Below, piece after piece: positions 13,003 through 27,089 of a stretch of 64,000 bases of DNA. The notes below the pieces were generated by a model. That model was not told the DNA's origin. It saw nothing but the letters and a program-made list of their open reading frames with translations, and searched no databases. How positions within the stretch are numbered: the stretch's first letter is position 1; every line of letters starts with the position of its first letter. Source of the stretch: Strigops habroptila (lineage: Eukaryota; Chordata; Aves; Psittaciformes; Psittacidae); contig NC_044277.2 in assembly GCF_004027225.2 (NCBI RefSeq), positions 85,138,283-85,202,282 on the forward strand. The letters run 5' to 3'. The position numbers and the translations under genes were made by a program.

Positions 13003-15972
13003 TAATTAACACTGACCTTTTCAGGAAAGAAATGTATGGAAAAAGTCACTTGTTGCAGTTAGATCAAGAGATCAAGCCCTTCCTAATACACTTCGGAGGG
13101 GCTTGATCTGTAAATTTTCAGTTTTGTGATGTGAAAAAAAAAAAGAGGCCCATAATATTAAAATGTGTCTCTAAAAGCTCATCGTACTGCCGAATTGACC
13201 TGATCTACCTGATCTACCTGTGACTCCATGCAGAATTCATGGATGGACTTCATTTCACTGGGACTGACTCACACCTCTAATATAAAAAGCCCAAATGCTG
13301 AGAGGTTCAAGATCTGCACTGACTTTCAGCTCGAAATTGTATCACACTGAGGGCAGGAAATTGGCCTTCCAATTCTTTCAACAAGTTTTTATCCTCCACA
13401 TTTTAAGGAGGAAACCAAAATTACCAATTTGTTTTCCAAGAAGCAAACTTTTTGGTCAAAGTCACTTTTAGTACGTGGGGAAAAGTATTGTGAATGGTCA
13501 GATGGTGGATGTCAGCTGTTAAGCTCACTAAAGTCTTCTTCTGTCAGTTTGTTTTGCAGAAGACAAGTTGCCTGGGTCGTTCTTTAGCTGGATTCTGCCA
13601 ATGAACTGTTTATTTGTAACACTCATCTCTATTATTATTGTAGTGAGTTTTCACTAGATGGTCCTTGTCTTGTAAGCATTTTTGTGAGCTGGAGAACAGC
13701 ATAAAGCTCTGCTTTGAATGAACGGTGGGTTCTGTGGGGTGTGGACATCATCCACAGTGACTCCAACTTATGCCAGCAGCTCTTGCTCCTTCGTGGTACT
13801 TTCTGGCACCACTCTGACCTTCTTCCCCTGCCAGAGGTGCTGCATTTTGACACAGGTGTGGTGGGCAGCAGCACCATGACTGCCCCTTGCCATGGGGCTC
13901 CTCTGACACTCATGGCAGCCTGATGTTCTCAGCCTGAAACAGCTGCCTGCTTGGACGAGCCCTGGAACTGCGCCTGGATAGAGTGACTTGGAGGTACCTG
14001 AGTTGGCTTTCAGTAGGTTTAGGTAGCTGAGTGCACAGAAATTCAAGAGCAGGAATTAGAAGGGAAAGTCCTGTTAGCACTGTGCTTTGCTGGAGTTAAG
14101 TGGCCTTCTGAAGTGCTCTGGGTGATCTCTTTGTGTGGCACCTCACAGAGATGAAATGTTGGGTATGACTAAGAATGCATGTCTGGTGAGGGAGGTGGGT
14201 ATGCTGTAGACATCTGTGACAAGCATAAGCTACTCACCTTGTAGAGCTCCCAGGTCAGGAGAGGACAGTCAAGAAACAGGTATAAAGCGACAATATCTTG
14301 GAAGACTGACGGTGGTGCTAAATTTGTCTGTCAGGAGGTACAAGAATGGAAATACTTACAGTCAGAGTCCTGGATTTGGTTTGCTGAAAGCAAGTGCTGA
14401 TGCGTAAATCTGAATTTTTCCAGATTGCCCTAGGACAGCATTAAGCCTGATTATAGCAAACAAGGTCAAGTCATGGTATCAGTGCAAAGTGTTTCCTCAT
14501 CAAATTACAATAGACTTATGCGGTTCTTGGGTCGAGATAATCAAACTCAGGTTTCTGAAGCAAAGCTACCTGCTGTCTGAAGCCATAGCATTATTGCAAT
14601 TTGGAGATGGATCTAAAGCCCCTTTTGGTGTCTTCAGTCCCCTCTGGTAGCACAGAGTAACTTTAGGCCAAGCCAAAGAAGCAGAATGACTTTGCTCTGT
14701 AAATGTGCCTGCTTTGGGGGTTTCTTACTGCCCCTCTCTGCCATGCTGCAGAGGACCTTCCTGTGGCAAAGGGCTTATAATAAAGGGTGTCTCAGGAAGC
14801 CCCAGGAAGCCCCAGGAAGGCAGAGGGGAGGTGCCTCTTGACCCTGAGAAACCCTACCTGGTGGGATGGTCTGGGCAATAGGCAGCTCTGTTCTGTGTCA
14901 GAAGGCAGCAGCAAGGACAACATTGTATGTGCATACCTCTGGCCAGTGAGGATGCACAGGAGCTAGGCTGAGCAACTCAACCCGTAGTGTCCACCGGGAT
15001 TTTGAGTTCACCTACCTTACAGATTAATGTAAAGATGTCAGATTAAAGTGCAACATCTATTAAGTGTACATGTGGGCACTTTCATTCTGGGAGAAGGTTC
15101 CTTGTTCTGGTTAGCGTAATCCACTGTCAAAGGGGATTTCTGAGCATTTCCTCCTCAAGAAGGCCTTTGAGATATCAGTTCCCGCTCTCCTATCTCTTGT
15201 GGGACTGAGAAGCAATTCTAAATACATGCAGCTGACACCACTAGCCTTTAATTGCCAGGATTAATCTCATGTTGGACCAAAGTAAGAGAACACTCCCTGT
15301 AATGGGTCTAAAAAGTTATTGGGGGTGGGAGTGGGGTGGTGGCTGAGTTTCTCTGCCATCCAGACTTTTTAAAGTTAGACTCACAAAAAATCAGTTCTCC
15401 CTTCACTTCTGCTGCAGCCATTTCATTCCTACTTTTCTTAATCATTCTGGGCTTTCTCTGAAAAATACCTCTGAAATGGTAGTTCACACTGAGACAAACA
15501 AGAGCCCATTCATTGGCAGGAGATATAGGTAAGAGAGACAAGCATTTTTTAAAACATTTAAAGACATTCCATATTTCACTTCCCTTTTGACAGATGTCCA
15601 TCTGGCTACCAAATGCATCATAACTTCTCCTAGCTGTTGCTCCAAGAAGTCAGTCCAGCTGGCCTGGAGGTGAGGGCAAGGGGCCAGTGTCGGCAGGATG
15701 GGTACCTGTCGCCTGCACATGTGTGGCGAAGCCCAACACCTCTGCTGCCCTAAAAGCCAGGCTTTTTTACCCACAGCCAAGGATTAAAGACCCCAGCAAC
15801 TAGGCAGAGGAGGGGAGAGTGCCATCTTAATGTTGCCGTGCAGTGTACTGGAGTTCTAATGCCTAACTCTGAATTTCCTACCCTTTTGGGTTTGGGTTTT
15901 TTCTTCTGGTAGGGCTCTCTTGCAGCATTAACATTCTTGTAATATATTTTTTGTTGTGTGAATAGTGCCATG
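13003..15972. other. Intergenic, no gene seen
   Basis: Small local duplications only: a 10-base unit repeated at 13198-13220 (cctgatcta) and ccccaggaag units near 14793-14819. Short frames lack support. Confidence 0.65.
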
Positions 15973-16123
15973 CTGTCAGCTTGACACCAAAATGCCATAA
16001 ATCTGGTGGTCTCGTGCCTGTCCCCCGTGTGCTGCAGTCCACCTCGTAAAACTACTACTTAATGAAGTACAGCGCAGCACAATTGGCAGTCTCTGCTCAG
16101 CGGCGAGGGCTAAGCACATAAAT
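15973..16123 (+). repeat. Duplicated non-coding element, copy 2
   Basis: Core 15989-16101, same orientation as copy 1 and 4,787 bases to its right. Nine of the 13 core differences are transitions, so both copies diverged by ordinary substitution without indels. That is consistent with either selective constraint or modest age. Confidence 0.85.
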
Positions 16124-19100
16124 GCACGCCTGCCAGGCTTGTGCTGGGAGGTACAGCCAGGGACCTTCCGCTGCTGAAGGCTGGAGAAACTTCCAAGCAG
16201 AGGTGACTGAGAAGTCTCTCTAAAACTGTAGACAAATGTTTTATAAATTGTTAAAAACCTACCCTTCTAATCACGGGCCAGCGTTTCTGGGCCTGCTGGG
16301 AAGAGGACACCTTTCTTTGAATGAAAGACTGCGCATACTCAGAAAAGTTTAAGAATTAGTTACGATGGATTTGGGAAATAAAAATGAAAGAATGTTAATA
16401 AATTGTTAGCATGCAATGAAAGCAATACCTTAAGGTTACCGAGAGGCCTTGCTTCCATCTATCTCACTCGCAATAAGTAAGAGATCATTAAAATTTATAT
16501 TTTAATTTACTGTAGAGACAATATCTGAAGGAACTTTACAAGCATTAGTGTATTGTTTCTCCTACTGCTCTTAATTCTTTCTTTTTTTCTTGTTAAGTAT
16601 GCAAGTTGAGTGTTGGAGAAGTTAAACATTTGCAGGTTACATAGCAAATCATGGGTAGAGCTTCAGCCTCTTGACTCCTGCTGATGCTTTAAACTAGTAA
16701 AATGCCTTTATTGTTGACCTACAAATTATAAGTATTTTAATTAGAGCATTCCCCCTCACCCGCCTTCAGCACATTTTGCCTTCCACCTCTACAGCACAAC
16801 CATCACTGTGATGCCAGTACTTTCTCCTACATCAACTTAAAACAAATCTCTGCAGTCTCTGCTTTACAAGGAGGAAATTACATTTGTTTCCCTCATGCTT
16901 TCCCCGCGAGTCAGTCTGGGTCCATCCACATGCCATTTAGAAGCAGGCCGTATCCATGCATGCTTGGATAGGTTGATAGCTTGGGTTGGACCTGGCAAAA
17001 CATGGCTGACCTGAAGCAGAGCTGGAGAGGGTACAGGTCTTTGCTAGGGGGCCTGACAACTGATTTTGTGAACTGGAAAGCATAAGCATCCAGACTTAGT
17101 CTGGATATTTAGAAACCCTGCATGTGGAGGCCAAATTTAGAACTTAGGCTTTTGTTTGAGCACAACCATTGTTTAAGTCAAAATGATGCTGCTATTAAAA
17201 TAGTGTCTGAAGAGTTGTGAAATTTACTTTTTCTCTGCTTTTTGGCGGTGTATAATAACTGAATAACTGCTGATATGTGATGTTCACCATGTGCTTTTCT
17301 TCAGACCCTGATGTCCTGCATCTACTCAGTCACGACCACTGTGCTACCAGCATTTGTGCAGTGCCCATCCTTGTAGGATCTGAGCTGTAGTCACTTGTGA
17401 AAATCAAGAGCAAACAGTGAGGAAATCCTATGCTGTCAGGCTGGAGGAAGCATTGGTTGAACCAGCAGGCCCTGGATCTACAGCAGCGGAAGCGACATAG
17501 GAATTGTGTCCTGCTGTCATCTCAGCTTCTTTTCCAGACCCTTTTCCATTCACAGGAAAGACCTTTGGAGTTAATGGAGGTTTTGCTGTAACAATAACAA
17601 CAGAGTAATTCCCAAAGTTGCTGGCATGAGAATTTTATTTACTTACAGCTTTATTCTTTGTGAGGTCTCCAAGGAAGGCAATTGTTTTCTTCTGTCTGAT
17701 GTTGTAGGTGGAGATCTAGGGACAGCTCCTGGATTTCCTCCACCTTCTGGTCTTGGTGATTGAGGGAGAGATCAAGGCCATTATTTTCTTTTCACTCTAG
17801 TTTCAGTGCAAATGCACCCCGAGCTTACTGAGTAAACAAAAAGCTTTAGTTTCCAGTGCTTGTTCAAATGGATGCTTTTTGGAACAATCTACACCAGTGG
17901 AGGTGAAAAATACGTAGTATGGGTATAGTTGTAAACGGCCATAAAACTGAAAGAAAAAGAAGAAATCATTTAAATTAACAGAACATGGTCTGAAAAGTTA
18001 TTGTAATTTTCTTGTTATGTATGCACAGTAAATCTACAGTGGGAAGAGAAACTCAAGGCCAGTGAGGTATTTACTATGAAGCTAGACTGCACAACATGTC
18101 AAAACAGTTGCTCAGAGCAATCTATATTCCCCCTGTGTTGCACTGTGACTGGTGCAAAGGCAGTGGATCTCAAAAGGGAGACACTTCTCTTCGGATTTTG
18201 AAGGACTGGAGAGGAATGAGGAATAAGTAGCATGTCTACCAGCACTGAAATGGTAAACTGACACAGGAACTTGGCCTTTCTGTAAAATAACACTTGCTAA
18301 CAGAGTCATGTTTTACACAGATTGAAAATCAGATTAACTTAATTGAGAGTAGTCAGGCAGCATACTAGCGTGTGCAAATGGCTTAGGAGAAAAATTATAC
18401 GGAAAATATGGTTGTTAGGATTTGGCTAGCCTTTCCATTAGAAAGGAAAAACAAAACTAAAAGGTGTTTTACTCCTGTGTTGTCCTGTGAGTAGGAATAC
18501 ACAGGAAATGGTGCAGCTGATGAGGGCAGAGGCAAGGATAAAAACCAGAGTGCAGGTACAGTGAAACACTTTCCTGGGATGATGATTGGCACAATACTCT
18601 GTTTTGCCACCGAATATGCGTCCTTCTTGGCTTAGACCACAGGCACCTCATGCCAGTCACCATGTTGCAGATGAGCTGCCAGCGTACCTTGCAAGCCAAA
18701 AGCTGTGGTGCTGACACGGGTGTGATGCTTCCTGGTGCAAGGGCACCACATTAGCCACCATCACTAATGTTCGATCATGTAGGAGAAGGCATGGAACCTG
18801 AAATGGAGCCATAGAGGGCCTGCCAGCCAGTGCTGGGTTGGGGAATGGTCACACAATGAAACGCCTGTGCTACCTCCCATGGACACTGGCTGAAGGGTGG
18901 CTGGATTTCAGTGGCCAGGCACTGACATCCACTGGAAATGCACCTAAATGTGAACTGTGAACTTTCTCCGGGCTTAGGGCTTCTGCTACTCCAGAAACAC
19001 AATTTCTGTCTCAGAAATGCCTAGCGGATGCTTCATAAGTAACCCGGATGACAGAATTATCATCATCATCATTTACTTTCCCTGTAGTATCAGGTTCCGT

Positions 19101-22100
19101 CATGGGAGAAACTCTTCCAGCATAGAGACATGCAGCATCCTCACCTCACAATTTGGTTATGAAAATGTAGTATCTAATCATCTGGGCCCAGCGTGGCCTG
19201 TCAGTCTTCACTCTGGCCAGGCTCCCAGTGAGTGCCTGCCCTTTGTTCACTGCTCCCACGCTCCTGTCAGAGTGGGCGTGAAGTGACTCTCATAAAATTT
19301 GACTGACTGGTAGAAATCTGGTGTAGAAGTAATTCGAGACAGGGACTTTCAGGAGTCTCTTTTGTTGTTGAACATCAGCAGATGTGGCAGACAGCTTCAT
19401 GAGAATGCTCTTTCACCAACTTGCTAATACCCTGGCTAGAATTCAGTATTCACTGACCTCATAGTTCATTACTTAAGATTAATCTTGACTTAGGAAAAAG
19501 TTGGTGAAAAAGTAAAGGTAGCTCTTCTTTCTAATGCTGTATAGGAAAAAGTAATTCAACCACCAGAGCTAGATCTTCCTCTGGCAGAAGTCAGCATGAG
19601 TCCATTCTCCTAATTTATTGTTATGGTCTGAATACATCTGAGATGTGGAAGAATTTTCTTGTGTTAAATGGAAAATGTTGAAGTCAGTGGCAGAAGTCTT
19701 GTTAAAAAAAAAAAAAAAAGGCACAACAAAAAAACCCAAAACATATGTTCCAATTTACAGGTCAGTTGATATCGTCCCCTGAGGCTGCCTTAATTTCTAG
19801 TTCGAGCATGTCAATAAATCAATGCCACAAGCCATCAGTGAGGCAGTATCCAGCAAAGCAGCTGCCATGTGAACACCACTCTTGGAATCCAAAAATGTGT
19901 AGCCAAAAATCTCTCAATACATTTTCTTACTTCATTAGTTTCTGCTTTACATGAAAATAGCTCTTGTTTTTGCAATGAATAATCATGTCTGCCTTAAGAC
20001 AGATATGTCTACATGATATGTTTGTTAAATAAAGAAGAGGAAATAAGTTCCTGTGTGGAACCTGTAATGCAACTCTGAATTATGGTATTTTTTCCCTTGT
20101 TAAAATATGTTTCATTCTTTAAGAACAGATTTTGTGCTGATTATATGTATCTGCAGAGGCAGTAGATAAAGCAATATCATTACACCAAAACAAGGAGTGA
20201 TGATTTTATGTGCGTACATCACAGGAGAATACTGTTGTTATGATTAATAGAGGGTTGTAACGCAAGTAAGACTCTCTGGAGAATAAGCTTTCTGCCTCAT
20301 TCTATATGCATTTTTTCACTGCTATACAAAGTGGCTATAAAATGCTCTGTTATTGGATCCTTAAGGTTTGATTTTCCACTCATTTGTGCTAAATGCGCTT
20401 GAGCAGGTGAATACAAATCACTACCATGACTAGAACTCTGCTGTCCACTGAATCTGAAGCACAAATGACTGCATGATTTGCAAAGCTGTGGGAGTCAAGC
20501 CTGGTTTGTACTGTCAGGTGGGGACCTGGGAGCTTCCCCAGTACACCCCAAGTCTTCTTGCTCCAGGAATATGAAGACATCATGAGGACAGGGAGATGGG
20601 TGACAGAGAAGCATCAGAACTTCTTCAGCCTTCAAAGACTAACACAGTATCTTCTCAGAGCTCTAAAAAGATCCTTAACTTTGGAAAATTGGTATGTCCA
20701 GCTTCAAAAAGGTATTACAGGGCACTGTCTGCATGGTGTCTGTCATGCTGGATACTTCCTGAGGAGATCAAACTAAACAAGTAGTTCCTGGAGCAGAGGA
20801 ACTAGCACAACCTGATTTCCTGCTAACCTGTCTCACAAGGTCTCTTCCTCTCTAGGTTCTCTGTCCTAGACAGATAAAGCGTATGATAAAGCTTTTCTCT
20901 TAGGGGAGACATAAAAAACAACAAACATTTTTCTCCTTTTGGTCACCGAGGTGCAAAAAAAACTTAATGTACTGGAGACTGTGGCCTCACTGTCAAATCT
21001 GGTCAAGACAACTAATGAGAGTTAGGAGTGGGGAAGAGTAACAGACAGACAGAAGCAGCATGACTGCATGGACATTGTTTCCTTAGGAAACTGGGCTCAA
21101 AACAAAGCACACAAGTATGGTATATTTATAGCAAAAGAGATGGGGGGCTTTCCTTTCCAGAGGAAACACACTGCTTTCCTGGGCCTGATCCTCACTTTAC
21201 TACATTAGTTCATGCAGCCTGTAAATCCTGTCCCGCTTTTCCCAATCTGGAAGCCCGCACCAGTTCTGGGAAAAGTTAGCAGTCTGCAGAGATATCAGAA
21301 AGTACCTCAACCACTCCAAGGGAACATTTATTTCTGTATTAATGCTATGAATAAGATCGGTCTAAGGCTTTTATGATATATAAAAGAGTCAATCAACTGA
21401 GATAAAAGTCATCAAAAGAGAAGGGACCATGCTGAGGGTAAGCTAACCCAGTTCCATCTCGTCCTGCAATTTAGCAGACACTACACATTACCAAGAACAA
21501 AATTTTCCCTTTTGAGTGGTATGATGGCAGCTGTCTGTAAGAGTATGGTACTTTTCTTTGTAGGTGGGAAATGAAGAAAGCAGAGAGAAAGGCTGAGACA
21601 AAGACAACCTAAAGTACAGAGACCAGGCAAATTGTTTTTGCTTTCAGATTTGAAGATCCCTCCCACGGGAGAGAAGAACTGCATGAGCTAGAAGAGGCAG
21701 TATTGTTCCATGAGCTAAAGCACCTGGAAATCTAGAATTTTTCTGCTGTACCACAAACTTGGAAGTCTCTACACGGCTCAAATGCAGCCCAACCTCTGAG
21801 GAAGCCGAGAGACATGTAGACTTTGGGATACTGATCATTAAATACACCTCTTAAATCTAGTCTCTGACAATGCAACGTTGTTCTCAATTTGAAATTTATT
21901 GGAGTTCTTTTGTATTTCAGGTTCTTATGTTTAGAATTGGCTGTGGAAAGATTTTCTGCCTTGTACTCAAAATACCCAAACCAGGCTTAGGTTACTAGTT
22001 AAATATTATGAAGTGTTTTTTAAAGACCTGTAAAATACAGAGTTACTTGTTATATAGCTAAGCTTTTATTATTTTGTCTTTCATCCAGAAGTGTTTGAAA

Positions 22101-25100
22101 AGCAAAGAATAAAACGTCTTTCCTCCTTGATACACTGATCTTGTGTCTACTGATCACAAATGCAGATTAGAGAAAATCTCCACCCTAGCTGATACTGTGT
22201 GTTTCTTGACAGCCCCCTATAGTCTGTACTACGTAATTGCCTATAGGTTTTCTTTTCAGGGTGTGAACAAAGCAAAGCATTCACAGATATTTCTAATCTG
22301 TCACTCTACCTCTTCTGCTACTCTCCCATGGATTCTTACAGCCATACCTTTCTGGTTCTTCTGTGGAGCTAAATGTGACATAATCTTAATTGATTATTTC
22401 AGTTAATTCAAAGATTATTCTGAAACAAGCTTAGCCATAAAAAAAAAGCCAAAGAATTATTTGAATTTCTCACAGTTTGGTCTTGCAGCAGCATGTGCAG
22501 GCCTGTTTCCATTTTTTAAAGCAGTCATTGTTTTTCAATGACAGTTTCATGCCCATGGTCAATATACATCCTTAACCATAATTTGTAAGAGATTTCACCA
22601 TGCATCTTGTCCAACATTTACTGACTTGTACTGTCAACAGTACAAATATATCATGGTGTTTAACAAATGTCTGAGGAGTTAACCCATTGGCTATGAATAG
22701 CAGCAGACTGTAGCAGAGAAGCTCTTTGTGGTTGTGAGCAAAAGTTAATAAAAGTTGTATCTTCCTCTTCCTTTGGTACATATTGTTCTTCCTGACACTG
22801 ACTTTCTGTTGCCTTTCATTAAGTCCTATTTAAGAATTAGCAATCCGATTACCTTTCTTTGTATAATGTCACATATTTTATAGCACAGTGGGGAGGCATG
22901 CTGACTTTTAGCAGAGGAAGTGCTAACACATTCTAGGAATGGTGTCATAGAGGTAATTGAACAACATGCTTTCTGTTGCACCGGGATTTTTTAAAGTCAG
23001 GTCTGAACACATCTCTGTACAACTCTGTAATGAAGGTTAAAAGCAAAGGCTTGATCCTTCTGTTGCTTCTGCTGGACTAGGGGGGGAGAAGCTTTGCTGG
23101 AGTCAATGCAATTATATGAGTGCAAGCGAATCATAAGACTTGGTGTTTTGAATTTTGCATAAAAGGTGTTTTTAATAGCCTGCAGTTTTCTTGGCATGAA
23201 CTGCATTCATGACTCAAAACACACATGGTGGGCTGAATTTATGCTATGTGCGGGTTTCATCCAGGAGGGATTTAATGCAAAACTTGTAAATGTTCACACG
23301 TGTATTCACTGACCAATACTGCATGGCTGCCACCAGAGTCACCAACAGGACATTAATGTCTCTGAATCAAGGTGCTATCTAAGACTGTTAGTGTTGGCAA
23401 TGCTAAATACAGAAGCCTTGTACAGCCACTTGTACAACATATAGCTGGAAACATGTGCTCCACACCACATTCAGCTACTCCTGTTAAATCCATGCCTGAG
23501 TGAGGATGTGATTTATTACATAGTGATCAGATAATGTATGCATCTGTGCTCAGCCTTGGAGTGAGAATAACAACACGTAGGCAATAACGACGGAGTTCCA
23601 TTCACAGACAATAGGTTTGGAGCCCTTCAATAAAACAGAGCACTGTGGATAAAAGGGATATTTAGGAAGTTTCTGTGTATACGATATTTGTACTTTTGTT
23701 GCTGACTTACATCCAATAAGACAAACAACAAGGAAATTACAGCATTTTTATAACCAGTACAGTGAAATAGTATTTCAAAACCCTTTTATTTCAACATCAA
23801 AGCATACATAAAAGAATAATTTGTTCCCAATGGAATAGCAAGACAAGACAGGACACTTTGCTGTCTTTTAAAGCAAGAGTTTTTTTCTTGCCAAGAACTG
23901 AAAGAAAATAGATTTACTCAAAATGATGAACTGATGCTTTTTGGCCGGTTAGCAAATTAATGTCCTTAATAGGAGGAAGAGTCAAATCATTACTTGATTT
24001 GAGAAAGAATAAAGATGAATGAGGTAAATTGCATGGAAAACAAGTAGAAATACTCACTATCAAATGAATATTGTAATTATATTTGTTCCTTTGGAAGCTT
24101 CAAAGAATACCAACATTCAATCAAAGAGGAAACTATAGCAATTTAAGAGCCAGGAATAATTTTCCTCATTAAATCAGCTCCAAATCCCACTGCAATCAGT
24201 ACAGAGCCTTTCTTCCACTCCTCCTTTCTCTTTCCCCTCTACCACCTTCACTGCATTAAAGAGGTGGCGTTGGGAGGTCTGTACAAGCAGCACGCTCCAT
24301 GTCTTGCCTGTGTGATGTCTTGCCTGTTGGTAGATGTAGATTTGTGCAATGTCCCATTCCACCTGGATTGTGCCTGAAGAGGCTTTGGAGTATATCAGGA
24401 CGGCCTGGTCCAAAGGGCAGCGTGGACCTGGGCTGGAGGAGAAAGACTTCCTCGCTGCGTGCAGTGCCTACCAGCGTACTTTGCAGCTGGGCCACGTGCT
24501 CAAAGGGCCTTTCCTGCAGCAGCCAGCACGTGCAGAGTGTCAGCCACTGTGCTCCTGCGTGCACGTGTAGGCATCCATCACCACCCCCAGCGCTTTGAAC
24601 AGGCACTTTGTAGATGAGTAAGGAAGAGGCAAACTGAGTGTGTGGAAGGGAGGGAGGAGGGGGCAGGAGGGGAGAGGAAGGAAAAGAAATGTGAGAAAGC
24701 TTTAGATGTAGTCCAAGTGTCCATCTGGTGGGCCCTTCTGATGTTCCCTCTCTGAAGCCCTCCCACTGAGCATGTCTCAGAAGAATCCCTCCTTTCTCCC
24801 TCTTCTGCCAAAAACTGAGTCAGAGCCTGGGTTTGTTAGAAAGGGGTCACGAAAACTTTGTTCAGTCTGTCCCTGTAGAGTGTGCATTTCTTTAGGGGGA
24901 TAGTTAGGCTGAGACTTGCCTCGTCTTATTCGCACACAGCTGAACAGTCCCAACCTGGGATAACAGCGCTTCTGAAATTCAGCTGGAAGGTGCCATGCTA
25001 ACAAAAGCCTGGGGTTGCTTTGGCTCCTAAGTTGACTGCTGAATCAAGGAGTACTAATTGGTTCTTAATTAGTATTCCTAATCATGTTTCAGGTTGCTCA

Positions 25101-27089
25101 TTTATCCCAACTTAGCAAGAGAGAAGCAGGGGGAAATATTTGCTGTGGGTACAGCAGCTATGCTTTTCGCCCACTGCTGCTACAGTGGAAGAAAACACAT
25201 TGCTGCCTACCTGGTGAGGGACGGGAATTGAGGCTTCACTTACGCACCTCTTCCTCCCACTTTCCTGGGGCTCCCCAGGGCCTGTGTCTGCAGCTGTGCT
25301 GCTTCTGCTCAAGTAGGTGGCTTTTGCAGGGGCTTGAGAGGGTATTTTGTCTTCTCATTGCTTCCAAACCCAGGGAGCTCCCAGTTACAGCTGGGACTCC
25401 AGGAACTAGCTGTAATGTTACTGGACTGCTTCTAAGTCACCAATTTGTAAAATTAGCTTTGCTGTTTACTAGGCTGGATTTTGACTTTCAAAATTTAAAA
25501 CTTTTTTTTTTTTTTCCCCTTGGGGAAGGAGGAATTACGTTTTACAGGTATTCATTTGATGGGGGGATTAATATAATGCACACTGGGAGAAGAATATATG
25601 GTTTAACAGAGCTCTAAGGAGCCATAGAGAGAAGGATAAAAGAAACCGAAATACTGAAATGAAAGTAACTGATTTCAGAAGGACTTTCATTAAAGTCTGG
25701 GGGATTTAATAGTTACATAAGGGAATAAGAAACAGAAGAGAATTTCGCTATTCTATTTGCTTTAAAAAATACTGAAAAAAAAGTTTATTTTTTTCCATTT
25801 TATTTTTAGTTTGGAACCTACAGGTTCAAATTAAATTTAACAGATGTGCACCAGCTATTTAGTTTCAAACTCCTGAAGAAAGAGCATGTCTGCATTTTCA
25901 CTGATACAAAGTGACATACAACCACTATAAAATGAAAGCCATTGTTCACAGAGTAATTTGTCTTGCTCATTTAATGTAGAGAAACATTTTAAATGAAATG
26001 TAAACAGGCCATTAAAGTTGACTGTAGGAGGATGCCAAAATGGTTACTTCTAAAATGAGTAGTAAGGCTTGAAACCAGAAAACAGAAAATGAAAAATGGA
26101 ACACTGAGACTGTTAAGACCTCATCTCTGGCTGGGAGGGAAAATACAAAATGGGGACAAAGGGAGATGCAGCAGGATTTGAAGAGAGTCTTGCATCCAGT
26201 AGTTATTTTAAAGACTTGAAAAGAAAATATATGGATTTTTATATTATTGAGTTACTGGTGAGAGGTTTCTTTTGTTAATACAGTGCTTAGTTTGCTTCTC
26301 AGTGAGGGTCTCGGCTCAGAGTCTGTTCACAGAAAAGAAATACACACACTTTTTCCTGCGAATGATGGCAACACAGGGGCAGCCCCCCAGCACTGCTGTA
26401 AGTCAAAGCATCTCCAGCAATGTCTGTGGAGCTATGCCAGCTTATATGAGCTGAGGACCTGGCCTAGAGTTACCAGCTAACTGAGTGGCTGTGTTGGAAT
26501 CCATATTGGTTTGCTCTTTTTGTTGTTTTCTGTTTTTCCAGTGCTTAGTAAGATGCTTGAGTAATCTTGGTGGACATTTAGGTCACACAGCCTCTGCCAC
26601 AGCTCAGCTACTAAGTGGAGCTGAGCACAGCCACCACGTACAGAAAGAGGAGTACGAAGGAGAAGCAGCACACATGTGTGCAGCCGTTCAACTGCCCCAT
26701 GCCTGTGAAGCTAAGAGCATGGGCTGCATCTAGTGGCAGAGAGGAGGCAAGAATCTTACGTGTCCTATAAGCCTTCTCCGGTAACTCTTCCTGCCATTCA
26801 ATAGGTCTTTCTCCTTCCTAAGTCTTTTTCTACATATGTGTATCTTTTCTTCCCTTAGCCCTGTTCTGCATTTGATGTGAGCTCTTCTAATCTTGAATTA
26901 TTTCCTTGTCTCTCTTTTCACCTTGACATTCCTGCTTCCTTATTTTTCCTTCCCTTTAAAACTAGTAGGAACATTTCTAAATGGTTAAGTGACACTATTC
27001 AGTGGGAGCTTTCTCTTTCTACTTCCTCCTGGACTGCTTTAAATTTGCTTTCCCTCCCTAGTGTTCCAACAGGAATAGTCTCCTACTGT
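16124..27089. other. Gene desert, left-centre part
   Basis: No frame with recognisable protein similarity. The longest, 25084-25617 plus (177 codons), runs through a poly-T tract into a Phe run and looks accidental. An A-run at 19704-19720 and a short ATC repeat near 19055-19070 are the only clear simple repeats. Confidence 0.65.

Noticed and set aside
25084..25617. 177-codon plus frame in the desert
   Set aside because: It passes through a poly-T tract, gives a Phe run and resembles no family; likely chance.
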